The position numbers were made by a program, and so were the translations under genes. Shown here piece after piece: positions 18,220 through 29,165 of a stretch of DNA of 64,000 bases. The stretch lies in NCBI RefSeq assembly GCF_963678635.1, contig NC_087063.1, positions 11,942,368-12,006,367 on the forward strand. Reading direction: 5' to 3'. The DNA comes from Symsagittifera roscoffensis. Its lineage: Eukaryota; Xenacoelomorpha; Acoela; Convolutidae. The notes beneath the pieces were generated by a model that was not told where the DNA came from, searched no databases, and saw only the letters and a program-made list of their open reading frames with translations. Each line of letters opens with the position of its first letter. Within the stretch, counting starts at the first letter, position 1.

Positions 18220-20891
18220 TTTATCACTTCTTGCTATCTATACACTCAGTTCGATTGTTAGTGTCCTTTTGATCTGACTACTGATAATAATAACACAACA
18301 CAATAATTTCCAAGAGTTTTTATTAAATAGTGACCACGAATCCTTGTATGTTATCACGGCACAGCGTATTTACAACTTATTCACAATAATCGATTATTAG
18401 TCGTAAGATTTGAGAACTAGCACAGTATCATGATATCAGTCAATATAAAAGATAGTGTATTCACTACCCAATCAATCAATTTTTGCTACTATTAGTAAGC
18501 TCAGCTAATTTCTGATCTATTGGTACCAAGATCAACTGGGTCTGTCCAGTAGTTCCAAAGTTGTTAACCAAAACGTCTTTTTTTTAAAGTCAAGAAATTT
18601 CTCTCTTATAGGTTCCGCCTAACTTTTTCCGCAATTCTGTTCTTTTCGACCTAAAAGTTATTGATCCGAGCTCAGAAGTCTTTACCCTTCTGTTTCAATG
18701 CAAAAGACCCGATCTAAAACGCTATAGTTTTGGACCCCTCCGGATTGATGAATCCACTGAATCAAACACGTTAAGTTCAATTTCTCTGTACTCCGGAAAG
18801 CTTTCGGTAAACGGGTCTTAAAACCTGTAGATTCACTAGTGGACGTTGTCCGAACAACTGTTTTTACTGTCCTAACTCAAAAGTTTCAAAAAATTTTCTG
18901 ATTTTTTAGTGTCCGTTTTCTCAAAAATCACGAAAATTCGGTTTTTGGTACCAAAATAGTTCCAATCAATTCCGAACTACACTTAACCGGTTCTACCTAT
19001 TATAGTAGTGCAATTACGATGTAACACACCAATTTAGCGCTTTTTCCCGTTTCAAAAAATATCGATTTGTCAAAAATCGCGATTTGTGGGGGGATCAAAA
19101 TATCGCTATTTTGACCCTAACAAACCGGTCTGTTTTCTTTGTTTTTTCACTGAAAAACTATATAGAATTATTAATATGGGCTATGTAAATAAAAATATTA
19201 GTAATACTATACCCCTCCGGGTTTGTTCAACATCCGAATTAAGGTGCTTAACTAGGATATTCGCAGTTCGGTGAAAGGTCCCTACAGTGCAGCACTGTCG
19301 ACCACCCCCACAGATTACTATCTTAATTTTTTGTACCAACCGGGATGCAAAACTTGTTAACGATACCCAACAGTCGATTGTTGTTGTCGTTGAGCCCATT
19401 CTTGTCGCTCCTTGTACTGCTTGCCGGATCAGTCTTCTCCCAAGACCCCTCCGGATTGAGCGCAAATCAGCAGACCCTTCCGGATTGAGCGCAAATTAGC
19501 ATTAACGTGCTTAAATATTCAAACAACCCTACAGTACAAGCCTCACAAACGGGCTACAAAAATGATATAATATATCTATCAACAACAAACGGGAGGGTCG
19601 GATCACATCTTGTCTGGGAGGGATGATTTCTACTGATTTTCTTACTTTTTTACTGTTTTTGGTTTTTTCGGTTATTTTTTATGTTTTTTGTTTTGCTTGG
19701 GTACTATACTACTTTTTGTTTGGTTTTATTTATATCTTTAAGTGTTTTTGGTCACAAACCTCTCAGGGAACGAGGGGATGGCCGATCCCCCCACCCTTCC
19801 TGGTTCGTGAATTTTCGGTCTTAACTAGGTTAAAAAGCTATTCACGGTAATCCGGAAGGCTTCCGCGTTCCGAACTACCCTGCCGCCCCGGCGGTTTTGG
19901 CCTATTAAGGGCGTTTATGTGAGCATCCGCTCGGCGCGGAGTGGTCGTTAACGGTTCTGCCGGTCATGATGTTAAAAAAGAATAACACTCAGGAGCGCCA
20001 AAAAACATCTATGTAACATTCGCCCGGAAGTACATATCGACGGAAAATAAAGCTAGGTCCTAAGACGAGTGGCCAACTTCTAAACAGCGCTTTACATGCT
20101 TTTAACCGTCTCTACCAAAGCCAGTTTTTTTGGTGGTCTTTTCAACATCGGGTCGACAAAAACGTTACTGTTCTCCGGCTTCGACCAGTACGCTCAAATT
20201 AACCTAATTACAAGCAAAATAGTGAGCTCATGGCTGGGTCTCAGTATCCCCAGACCACGAGGTCACTCCTAAAATCAGGGCTACTACTACTTATTATATT
20301 ACGATTGTTTTTGTTCAGTAGATAAAAATCATCATCTCCATCGAAGATGGATCAACCCTTTCCCCCAACTCCTAGCTTCTCATCCTCGTAAAATGAATTC
20401 AGATGTTAATTAAATTCAACTCAGGACGTAACAGGGAAGCTAAAAGTTTACATAAAAAGATATGAGTTCCAGTCCCGAGACCCCTCCGGATTCTTGAATC
20501 CGGGGAAATAAGACCCTTGTCTTCCTTCCGGAAGGCTGGTTTTCCACCCTTCACCGTTGTTTGCAACGGCCTTGCAACTATTGTAGCGACACAATAGTTG
20601 CAACTCGGAGCGGTCTCTGCTACTTCTGCTTTTCTCCGATTCTGATTCTCAATTTTCTCGTTGTTGTGTTTCTATTTTGGTTTTTCTCTAAAATGGCCGT
20701 TTTTGACGTTTCTCAGAATTATTACGTCATCATTTCGAATTTTTGAAATTTAGGAATTTCCGAATCCTTCAGCCTTCACGATTTGTTCAATCGTCTGAAT
20801 AACGCTTTTAATCCTTCAAAACCGCCACTTCGGAAGGTTCGCTGCTAAAATTTCGAAACTGCATTTTCGTCCACTCTGGTCGAATGTCACA
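18220..20891 (-). repeat. 5' LTR plus untranslated leader of the giant minus element
   Basis: The outer end is firm: TGTGACATTC at 20,891-20,882 matches the plus-strand LTR start at 57,787. The inner LTR end is not resolved, since no second LTR of this copy is in the window and I found no convincing primer-binding site. LTR plus leader is 2.67 kb here and 3.8 kb in the plus copy, which has about 1.1 kb extra. The LTR has a GC-rich core (19,790-20,000), several copies of GACCCCTCCGGAT, and an 18-bp palindrome at 20,486-20,503. No significant ORF is seen. Confidence 0.75.
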
Positions 20892-21509
20892 CTACTATTT
20901 ATTATATTACGATTGTTTTTGTTCAGTAGATAAAAATCATCATCTCCGTCGAAAATGGATCAACCCTTTCCCTAACTCCTAGCTTCTCATTCCCTGAAAA
21001 TGAATCTGGATGTGAATTAAATTCAACTCAGGGCATGACCAGGAAGCTAAAAGTTTATATAAAACAGTTTGAATCCAGGGAAATAGCACTCGTATTTTTT
21101 CCCTGAAGGCTGGACAAGCCGTCCCAACAACCTTCCTTTTCTCGGGTTCTACGTTGTAACAATTGTAGCAGCAAAATCGTTACAACTCGGAATGGTTCCT
21201 GACAATCTCTAATTAAATTTCAAGCTGTTGTCGTTTTTTCGTTGTTGTTTTCACTGCAACTATCGTTGCTGTTTTCGCCGTTCGAGTATGTGCGAATTAA
21301 TAAAAGGTTACGTGTCGTTCATGTCCAAATCAAAATTTTAAAAATTAGCATGTCAGTTAAAACTAATCCTTCCCGATTTGTCCAATCGTTCAAATCAAGT
21401 CGCTAATTCATTAAAACCATCAATCCTCTCGGTCAGATGTTCTTTTCTACTAATCGATAAAAATTCGATTGCGAAACTGCATTTTCGTACATTCTGGTTG
21501 AATGTCACA
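20892..21509 (-). repeat. 618-bp LTR fragment of an older related element
   Basis: This stretch is homologous to about the first 600 bp of the LTR next to it (20,283-20,891) but visibly more diverged. Its outer end has the same TGTGACATTC terminus (21,509-21,500). Its inner end stops exactly where the younger LTR begins. The younger element therefore appears to have inserted into this LTR. The missing part should lie beyond the left window edge. Confidence 0.7.
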
Positions 21510-21527
21510 TACTCCCCGGACAGCCCG
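21510..21527 (-). promoter_or_regulatory. polypurine tract before the older 3' LTR
   Basis: On the minus strand GTCCGGGGAGTA ends directly at the LTR terminus TGTGACATTC. A purine-rich tract touching the LTR marks the 3' LTR and primes plus-strand synthesis in LTR elements. The purine run is short. The core TGTCCGGGGAG recurs at three sites in the younger element's pol. Confidence 0.55.
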
Positions 21528-21871
21528 GTCAATGTCCTCATTGAGTCTCGTAGTCTTCATCAAAAGGGTACAGTGCCATCGAACAGAATTTACAAAATTC
21601 ATGAAATCACTTTTAGCCACATCACATCGACTCACCCCAGAATATAAATGGCATCATACTACACTATTATAGCCTTCCAAATTCTTTCCCTAATCTGCAC
21701 TTTCGCGGATATAACCAGAGTTACATAATTTTTTTAGACTTCAAACCTCCATGCACTGATTTGAAATTTTTTCTCCTAGGTTTAAAAAGTGTTGGGACGC
21801 AGGACGGTCCTGCCAACCAACAAAATAAAAATATCCTACTATGCATCTTCCCTTCGGAAATTTAGTTGTTA
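21528..21871 (-). other. 3' untranslated region of the older element
   Basis: The stretch lies between the stop of the decayed 960-type ORF and the polypurine tract. I see no coding potential that continues across it. It has no counterpart in the first 980 bases of the window, where the younger copy keeps the hydrophobic extension and a 135-codon frame, so the two copies differ at their 3' ends. Confidence 0.5.
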
Positions 21872-23973
21872 CTAGTCCTGAATAATACGCTTTCCCAAAG
21901 CTTGCAGTAGTGGTTCCACTTCCATCATCACTCGGTGGACTTCATCATTCTCATCTACTGCATTGTAATCCGTGACTGTTGATCCTTTCTGCTTTTGTCT
22001 TTCAAAGTCACTGAAGTTCCCACTGGCGTATCCCATGAACTTCTTTCCCAGTATCGATTCTAATTCCTCGTTGGTTCTCTCCGGAACTGCGGAAAGCGTT
22101 TTGCACAGTAAATCGTAAGATTTTTTTGACATTCTCGCTAGTCTTACGCATTTTGGCACTGAGAAGGCTTGATCACTGATCGTTCTCGTACTTTTCTCAT
22201 CCACCGCTACACAATGCACTGGGTATCTGCTTTTGCACATTGGAGCTAATGTCGATCACTAAATATCTCGCTCCCCTGCACTTTCCTAAGTATCGCTTCT
22301 CTGCACTTTCCCATATATTTCTACTCGTTTTGCAAAACTCCCGGAAACACTTCTACACTGATGGTCGTGACCATCTCATGCTTTTGTTCTGGATTTAATA
22401 GTGACTCTAAAGAACCAAACATGCTGTAGAATCCCAGTGCAGTCACTAGATTCACCTCGGTTCCTCCATGGCAATCTGCAATCAATTCCGTTTCCGTTTT
22501 TGCTTTCATCACAATGTTCCAAACAATATCATCAATTGCTTGTGTTGTTGCTCCAGGGTCTTTATGCAAGCCAGACCTCCACAGATGTGATCTTCCAGTC
22601 CACAGGCTTCTGCCAGACAGCTACCAGGTTTGACCCAGTCCTCGGGTCCCCAGCCAGGCAACTCTACTTTGTCTTCTCCGTTGCTTTTAGAGGCTGTCGT
22701 CATCAAACTATAGATGATGTTCAGGTCACGCAAGTTACAATCTGAGTTCAGTTCCCTCTGCACGTCTGGTGTTGCACGCAATATCGAGTCGGCGTTAGGA
22801 CTCGGACACCATGATGTTTTAATCAGTTCCCATACCACCATCAAGCTCGTTCTTAGCAATTCGTCCGAGAATCCCAATCCAAACTCCACTCGGTTGTCAG
22901 ATTTTGGCACTGAGGGTGCAGTCATCTTTTCCTCCAAGACTAGTCCCAGCTTGGTCTGCTGATTAGCAGCGCTTTTTATTGTGGCAATTCTTGACGTCCA
23001 GAATCTCAGCAACACAGCTTGCTCGTAATCAAAGAAGCAATCGCGTATGTCTTCATTTATGAAAGGGTTGTACGCCATCCCTATGATTCCGGATACGTAA
23101 CTGTACGATTTCTTCCTTATTGGTCCACATTATTCACTGGATTCCGGCACTTCTCCCATAGATTCTTTCGAGAGCCTCATCTCCTTGTTAGAGAATCTCC
23201 TTATTTCGTCAATATTTTTCATCGGTTTCAGCTCCACAGGCTCCTGCATGTTTACTCGCACCGGATTGCTCTGATGGATGTCCAAAAGTCCAGCAAGGCT
23301 TTCGCTCGTTCATCGCCTTCTCTTAGCATCTTGACACAAGTGTTCAATGCTGGCACTGACATTTGTTCTATCATAAATCGAATGAAACAGAGAGCGTCTC
23401 TCCGCTTCGCGCACGCTACTGCTGCTCCTTCTTGGGTTATCAGATCTCTCACACACGTCATTAGGAACACCTTTTTCCCCTTCGATCTTTTTGTTTCTTC
23501 CGAATCATATTCATCGCGTGTCAGTCCAATCATGCACCAAGCGAACCTCAGTTGTAACTCTGTTCTCCCATAGGGTATTGCTATCAGAGCGTGGTTCTCA
23601 TTTCTTCTTTTCGAAGTATCGTAACACTACTGCTCTCCATGGAAGGTTCACCAACTGCTCTATTGTCTCCGCGGGCATTTCAGACAACACCAGAGTTCCG
23701 TATGCCTTTTGTTTCAGGGTGGTGCCTTGCATCATCGTCTCCCGATATTCTTCCATAGCACTTTTGTCTTCCAGTGCAATTAAGTGTCCTCTGGCCGAGT
23801 TTCTGTATTCCAACATCTCCATGTATCCACCGACGGGTTCATCAATTGATACAGTTTCCGATACTGTCAGTCAATTATATTCCACTGGGACTAGCTGTCT
23901 TACTACGCTTCCCTTTCCGTGATTCATGGGAGACGGTTTGAAATCTTTAAGGGTACTCTCTCTGCATTAGCTA
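21872..23973 (-). pseudogene. decayed second copy of the 960-codon accessory ORF
   Basis: Frames at 21,872-22,240, 22,321-22,569, 22,509-23,078, 23,252-23,533 and 23,598-23,822 align in order with the 960-codon ORF at 981 to about 2,690. In the C-terminal 115 residues roughly four in five agree. The Cys/His cluster (near 22,600) is conserved. This copy has several frameshifts and a segment (23,017-23,503) that the younger copy lacks. It diverges right after the GKR near the end. The 5' part is cut off at about 23,973 by the next repeat. It is the 3' end of an older element of the same family. Confidence 0.8.
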
Positions 23974-25310
23974 GAGACCTAGCCATGGGGATATTCTCAT
24001 TTGTAAAGTGGGGGGAGGGAGTGTTTTGTTGGTAGCCTTTAAGTTATAACACGATCTTGATATCTCATATCTTAAGCGAACCGAATTGGCTCTGACAGAA
24101 TGAGGCGCAAAAACATTAGAGGTTGTGTCCCTGACCCTTGAGCCAATGGTTATAGGGCATATTTCTCCTAAACTCATATGTGAGGTAAGCGGAAGTTTTT
24201 TACATAAGGCTTTTACGGCGCTCCTGAGTTATTTAGGAAATGATGACTGCGGGGTCGAACCCACTTGACACGGCTCCCGGCTACATAACCATTATAGAGT
24301 ACCGGTGGTACTGTCCAACCGGAACGTGTCAACCGAGTGTGGGGAGCCACTAGAAAAACAAAACAAAATTTGTTTAAAAATGAAAAGAAAAAAGAACTAG
24401 AAAGTAGAAGAAAAACTATAAAACACAAAAAACCGACAGTGACTTTGATTTCCAGATTAGATGGGTTGGACCTTTGTATTAAGTGATAGTATACTTATAG
24501 TGTTTTTCCATTAGGACTGATCTTTTCGACCAAGTTAGCAGTATTTACCAGGTGCCCGAAAGAAGGGGCGTGGAAAAAATGCCTTGCAGTTTCTGATAAC
24601 AACTGGGAGACTTCACTTGGGAAGGTGACCAGGTGGACAGTGTAGGTGTTCAGAAGACCGAAGTCCTATGAGTCAGGAAACGACAATACTGGAGAACCAG
24701 CTACGCTACGAGAGGGAGACAGCACAGCCTGACTGCAAGAGGAGATCACCAGAGTGGGCAGTTCGGGTCAAACGGGTATCGTTGACATTTACTTTATACT
24801 GTAGGAAATAATTGTAAAAGTGAATAAGCGGCATCTACCGCAATTTTACTGGAGCAGTGCTTGGAAACAGGCTCTACGGGGTATCTCTTGAGTTCTTTTG
24901 CACACATCGCACTTAAGGGGTTTTTCACTTGAGTTGGGGGCTATAAAGGGGGGTGTTAGAAAGGTGGGTTAATTTAGATAAAAGTTTTGGTTGGAAATTG
25001 TAAAAAGGGGGTCTTTTTACTGCATCCAAACAATCGGCATCGTCCATTTGGCTACATCTTTTTAACCGGAGTCAGTATTGAACAGGAAAAGATCAGATAC
25101 AGGAGTTGAAACGCGAAGGACCCCAGAAGGCACTCGAGATACATGAGCGTATTCTGACCGGATCAGGTGGGGGACCAGAGACAGTTTTTTTACAGAGACC
25201 AGAAAAGCAAGAACCCCAATATCCAAGAGAGCAGTGGAGATAGCACGTGGCAACCAGGTTCTAGGCAAGAGGTTTTTTTGGACACTTTAATTTATTCATA
25301 GTCGAAATAA
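23974..25310 (+). repeat. repeat X, copy 1 (LTR- or leader-like)
   Basis: About 1.3 kb of non-coding sequence is repeated almost identically at 29,905-31,104. The segment from about 24,730 to 25,310 also occurs inverted at 29,166-29,830. It interrupts the older 960-type ORF and leads into the first minisatellite array, after which RT-connection sequence of a K02A2.6-like element follows. It may be the LTR or 5' leader of that element. It shares the string GGCGCTCCTGAGT (24,217) with the giant element's LTR. I see no real ORF in it. Confidence 0.55.
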
Positions 25311-26575
25311 AAAATTGAGTCCCGGGAAGCTAAAATAACTGCTAAACATTGGTTTGATGGTGTCCTGGGAAGCTAAATCAACTACCCAACACTTAAGACC
25401 TGGAAAGCTAAGCCAACCGCCCAACACTGGTTTGCTTGAATCCTGGGAAGCTAAATCAACTGCCCAACACTGGTTTGCTGGAGTCCTGTGAAGTTAAATC
25501 AGCTGTCCAACAATTGAGTCATGGTAGGATACAAAAAACTGCCCAAAACTTAATTCCTGTGAAGCTAAAACAACTGCTCAACACTTGAGTTCTGGGAAGC
25601 TAAAATAAGGGCCCAACACTTGAGTCCTGGGAAGCTAAAACAACGGCGTAACACTTGAGTCCTGGGAAGCTAAGCCAACCGCCCAACACTGGTTTGCTTG
25701 AATCCTGGGAAGCTAAATCAACTGCCCAACACTGGTTTGCTGGAGTCCTGTGAAGTTAAATCAGCTGTCCAACAATTGAGTCATGGTAGGATACAAACAA
25801 CTGCCCAACACTTAATTCCTGTGAAGCTAAAACAACTGCTCAACACTTGAGTTCTGGGAAGCTAAAATTTGGGCCCAACACTTGAGTCCTGGGAAGCTAA
25901 AACAACGGCGTAACACTTGAGTCCTGGGAAGCTAAGCCAACCGCCCAACACTGGTTTGCTTGAATCCTGGGAAGCTAAATCAACTGCCCAACACTGGTTT
26001 GCTGGAGTCCTGTGAAGTTAAATCAGCTGTCCAACAATTGAGTCATGGTAGGATACAAACAACTGCCCAACACTTAATTCCTGTGAAGCTAAAACAACTG
26101 CTCAACACTTGAGTTCTGGGAAGCTAAAATTTGGGCCCAACACTTGAGTCCTGGGAAGCTAAAACAACGGCGTAACACTTGAATCCTGGGAAGCTAAATC
26201 AACTGCCCAACACTGGTTTGCTGGAGTCCTGTGAAGTTAAATCAGCTGTCCAACAATTGAGTCATGGTAGGATACAAACAACTGCCCAACACTTAATTCC
26301 TGTGAAGCTAAAACAACTGCTCAACACTTGAGTTCTGGGAAGCTAAAATTTGGGCCCAACACTTGAGTCCTGGGAAGCTAAAACAACGGAGTAACACTTG
26401 AGTCTTGGGAAGCTTAAACAACTGCGTAATGCTAGAGTCCTTGGAAGCTAAAACGCGATGGGAATTAACTCATGGGAAGCTCAATCAACTGCCCTACACT
26501 AAAGAGCTTAAATCTTGGGAAGCTCAAATAGCTGCCCAACACTAGAGTTTTTGGAGGTCTAGGGAAGCTTAAACA
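25311..26575 (+). repeat. minisatellite array 1, 35-bp unit with 262-bp higher-order repeat
   Basis: Units are variants of AAGCTAAAACAACTGCCCAA plus ACTTGAGTCCTGGG (35 bp), some with a TGGTTTGCTGG insert. The variant AGCCAACCGCCCAACACTGG recurs at 25,411, 25,673 and 25,935, exactly 262 bp apart. So blocks of about seven units were copied together; a partial fourth block follows. It is not a CRISPR array: there are no unique spacers between units. Confidence 0.85.
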
Positions 26576-27180
26576 GCTTTACCGCACAAGAAACTTGATA
26601 TAAGAAACAGTACGATCGATTGCTAGGATCATAATTTTTTAAACCAGACTGTTGGAATAGATATTATACTGAAGTAGTTTTTGAAAATCTAATGTACCCC
26701 CCGCCCCAATCTAAAAATGCGCACGTCCCTATGGCGAGGTCTCTAAAAAGCTACAACACGCGGACGCCGTTAAAACAGGGTTGGAAACTCAAGTTGATAG
26801 AAATACCAACGACGTCACTCAAAGAGTTTTCAACGCCACATAATATCACAGGTTTCAGGTCTTTCTACAACCTTGTAAACCAAGTATCTCAATTTTACGC
26901 CTCTCACAATTGCCGAATCCAGAACAACTAGCTATATTTGCTTGTAGCGGAGTCTGCAACAAAACAAATGTGCCGACAAATCTTACGTTATATGTATATG
27001 TATGCGGAATCCACTGAAATTTCGTTTGTGGAATTCACTTACAATTTGGAACATATTTTACGTTTTGTCTCTGGAACCCAGGAACAAACAGACACAAAAT
27101 TGTGCTCCTATCCAGTGCACAGTTTGGCCTCGTTATGTACTCAGATATTGACATTAGCTTTAGAATCAGTCAAATAAAAA
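26576..27180 (+). pseudogene. K02A2.6-like pol remnant: RT connection
   Basis: After a conserved spacer (the stretch beginning with CCGCACAAGAAAC) a short frame reads HNITGFRSFYNLVNQVSQFYA. This matches the connection region after the RT thumb in K02A2.6-type Ty3/gypsy elements. It falls into non-coding AT-rich sequence after about 26,940. The same spacer and connection recur at 27,640, 31,605 and 39,405. RT palm and fingers are missing from all four copies. Confidence 0.5.
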
Positions 27181-27480
27181 AACTAATGTATTTCTAGAAG
27201 TTCAAGGAGGTGGATAGTTTTACCTCAAGAAATTTGATTGTTTGGTTCATCAAGTTGCTTCACTGATCGACCTGCTCAATCAGGGTGTTCCTTGCTTCAG
27301 TTATAGCACTCTCGCAACAACTCTCGGTGCCTCTTCCAGGAAAAAGACAGCTCTAATCGATTAAAATGGTATTAGTTCAAATTGCGAATAGCGAATAGTT
27401 CTGAATTCTGGAGTGGCAGTCGGTCATATCCTGAAGTTTGCGCAATACTACTGTAACGATTGCATGGTTACAGTAATAAG
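27181..27480. other. no gene seen
   Basis: AT-rich sequence between two pol remnants. I see no ORF or repeat that matches elsewhere in the window. Confidence 0.4.
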
Positions 27481-27640
27481 ACCCCCAACACTTGAGTCCT
27501 GGAAAGCTAAAACAACATCGTAACGCTAGAGTCCTGGGAAGCTCAATCAACTGCCGAACACTGAAGACTTCAAATCTTGGGAAGCTCAAATTGCTGCCCA
27601 ACACTAGGGTTTTTGGGGGGTCTAGGGAAGCTAAAACAGC
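27481..27640 (+). repeat. minisatellite array 2 (short)
   Basis: About four degenerate 35-bp units of the same family as array 1, followed by the same conserved spacer that precedes each RT-connection remnant. Confidence 0.75.
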
Positions 27641-28200
27641 TTTACCGCACAAGAACCCTGGTATAATAAACAGTAAGATTGATTGCTAGGATCATTGATT
27701 TTAAAACCAGACTGTTTAAGTAGACATTATACTGAAGTTGCTTTTGAAAATCTAATGTACCCCCGCCCCAATCTAAAAGTGCGCACGTCCCTATGGCGAG
27801 TTCTCTAAAAAGCTACAACACGCGGACGCCGTTAAAACAAGGTTGGAAACTGAAGTGAATAGAAACACAAGCGACGTCACTCAAAGAGTTTTCAACACCA
27901 CAGAATGTCACAGGTTTCAGGTTTTTCTACACCCTTGTAAGCCAAGTATCTCGATTTTACGCCTCTCAACCGCAGCTCCTACCATTCCGTTAACTCCTGA
28001 AGAAAAACAGTCCCTAATACTGTACAGTCAGTTGCAAATACTGTTCGATGAAGCGAAAAACCATGTAGCTGTAGATGCCGAGAAAAGTGTCAAACAATGC
28101 GGCCCAAAAAACAGCCTTCCGTACACCTTGGTGCAAAATCGGCTTTAGATACGTTCTGATGCAACATTTTTGTTTATGTGACAACGGCAGACCAGATTTT
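27641..28200 (+). pseudogene. K02A2.6-like pol remnant: RT connection to RNase H start
   Basis: This is a longer version of the remnant at 26,576. Several frames together give the connection region, PLR-type residues, and the beginning of RNase H (an ILMQ/VLMQ-type strand and NGRP). Frameshifts and stops break it repeatedly. It ends where an inverted copy of the spacer begins, near 28,203. Confidence 0.5.
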
Positions 28201-28202
28201 TT

Positions 28203-29165
28203 TAATGACGTTGTAGCTATTTAGAGACCCAGTCAAAGGGAAGTGCGCATTTCTAGATTGGGGCTAGGGATAATTTAGCCTTTCAAAAACAACCTCAGTA
28301 AAATATCTATTTCAACAGTCTGCTTTAAAAACCAATAAATCTAGAAATCGATAGTACTGTTCATTATATCAGAACTCTTGTGTGGGAAAGCTGTTTTAGC
28401 TACCCTCTATCCCCCAAAAGCCCTAGTGTTGGGCATCTATTTGAGCATTCCAAGATTCAAGACCTTTAGTGTTAGGCCGATGATTGAGCTCCCATGAGTT
28501 AATTCCCTTAGTGTTGGTCAGTTGTTTTATTTTCCCAGGACTCTAGCGCTGAGCAGTTGTCAAAGCTCCCCAGAAGTCAAGTGTCGGGCAATTGTTTTAT
28601 CTTCACAGGACAAAAGTGTTGGGCAGTTGTTTTTGCTTCTCTTGACTCTAGTGTTGGGCAGCTGATTTTGCTTCCCATAACCCAGGTGTTGGGCAGTTGT
28701 TTTTGCTTCTCTTGACTCTAGTGTTGGGCAGCTGATTTGGCTTCCCATAACCCAGGTGTTGGGCAGCTGATTTAGCTTCTCTTGACTCTAGTGTTGGGCA
28801 GCTGATTTGGCTTCCCATAACCCAGGTGTTGGGCAGCTGATTTAGCTTCCCAGATTTCCAGCAAACCAGTGTTGGGCAGTTGGCCTAGCGTCCCAGGACT
28901 CAAGTGTTACGCCGTTGTTTTAGCTTCCCAGGACTCAAGTGTCTGGCCCTTATTTTAGCTTCCCAGAACTCAAGTGTTGAGCAGTTGTTTTAGCTTCACA
29001 GGAATCAAGTGTTGGGCAGTTGTTTGTATCCTACCATGACTCAATTGTTGGACAGTTAATTTATCTTCCAAGGATTCAAGCAAATCATTGTTGAGCAGTT
29101 GATTTAGCTTCCCAGGACACCATCAAACTAGTGCTGAGCAGTTGTTTTAGCTTCCCAGGACTCAA
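28203..29165 (-). repeat. inverted spacer and minisatellite array 3
   Basis: From 28,203 the sequence is the reverse complement of the spacer near 26,590-26,760. From about 28,400 it is a minisatellite of the same family in reverse (GTTGGGCAGTTGTTTTAGCT-type units). With 25,311-26,760 it makes an inverted repeat with arms over 0.9 kb. Unit variants differ from array 1, for example repeated TCTCTTGACTCTAG. Confidence 0.8.

Larger units (their letters stand above)
1..20891 (-). mobile_element. giant Ty3/gypsy LTR retrotransposon, 3' end outside window
   Basis: This is a Ty3/gypsy (Metaviridae-type) element read right to left. The order is 5' LTR, gag with two zinc knuckles, aspartic protease, RT, RNase H, integrase, macro-domain ORF, SGNH-domain ORF and two more large ORFs. 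The RT-RNase H-integrase order defines Ty3/gypsy. The 5' terminus is set at 20,891 because the sequence from there (TGTGACATTC on the minus strand) matches the independently inserted plus-strand copy at 57,787, where the flank is a LINE. No 3' LTR is seen, so the element is longer than 20.9 kb, well above usual gypsy lengths of about 5-10 kb. Gag-pol carries many stops and frameshifts, so this copy is not autonomous. The long post-integrase coding block is what sets it apart. Confidence 0.85.

Noticed and set aside
18220-20891. A defined primer-binding site and LTR 3' end
   Set aside because: Several TGG-containing strings near 18,330-18,420 were considered, but none matches a tRNA 3' end well enough to name, so the inner LTR boundary is left open.
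24245-24265. tRNA-type B box (GGTTCGACCCC on the minus strand) suggesting a SINE or tRNA gene
   Set aside because: I could not find a convincing A box at the right distance, nor an acceptor stem; the sequence is part of repeat X, present twice with its flanks.
24213-24428. Hydrophobic 71-codon frame (minus), also at 30,153-30,368, as a membrane protein
   Set aside because: The hydrophobic run is the translation of an A-rich tract on the plus strand inside a non-coding repeat; the two copies are a recent duplication, so their similarity is no evidence of selection.
25311-26575. CRISPR-like regular repeats
   Set aside because: Units are directly adjacent variants of one 35-bp sequence with no unique spacers, in a eukaryotic retroelement context.
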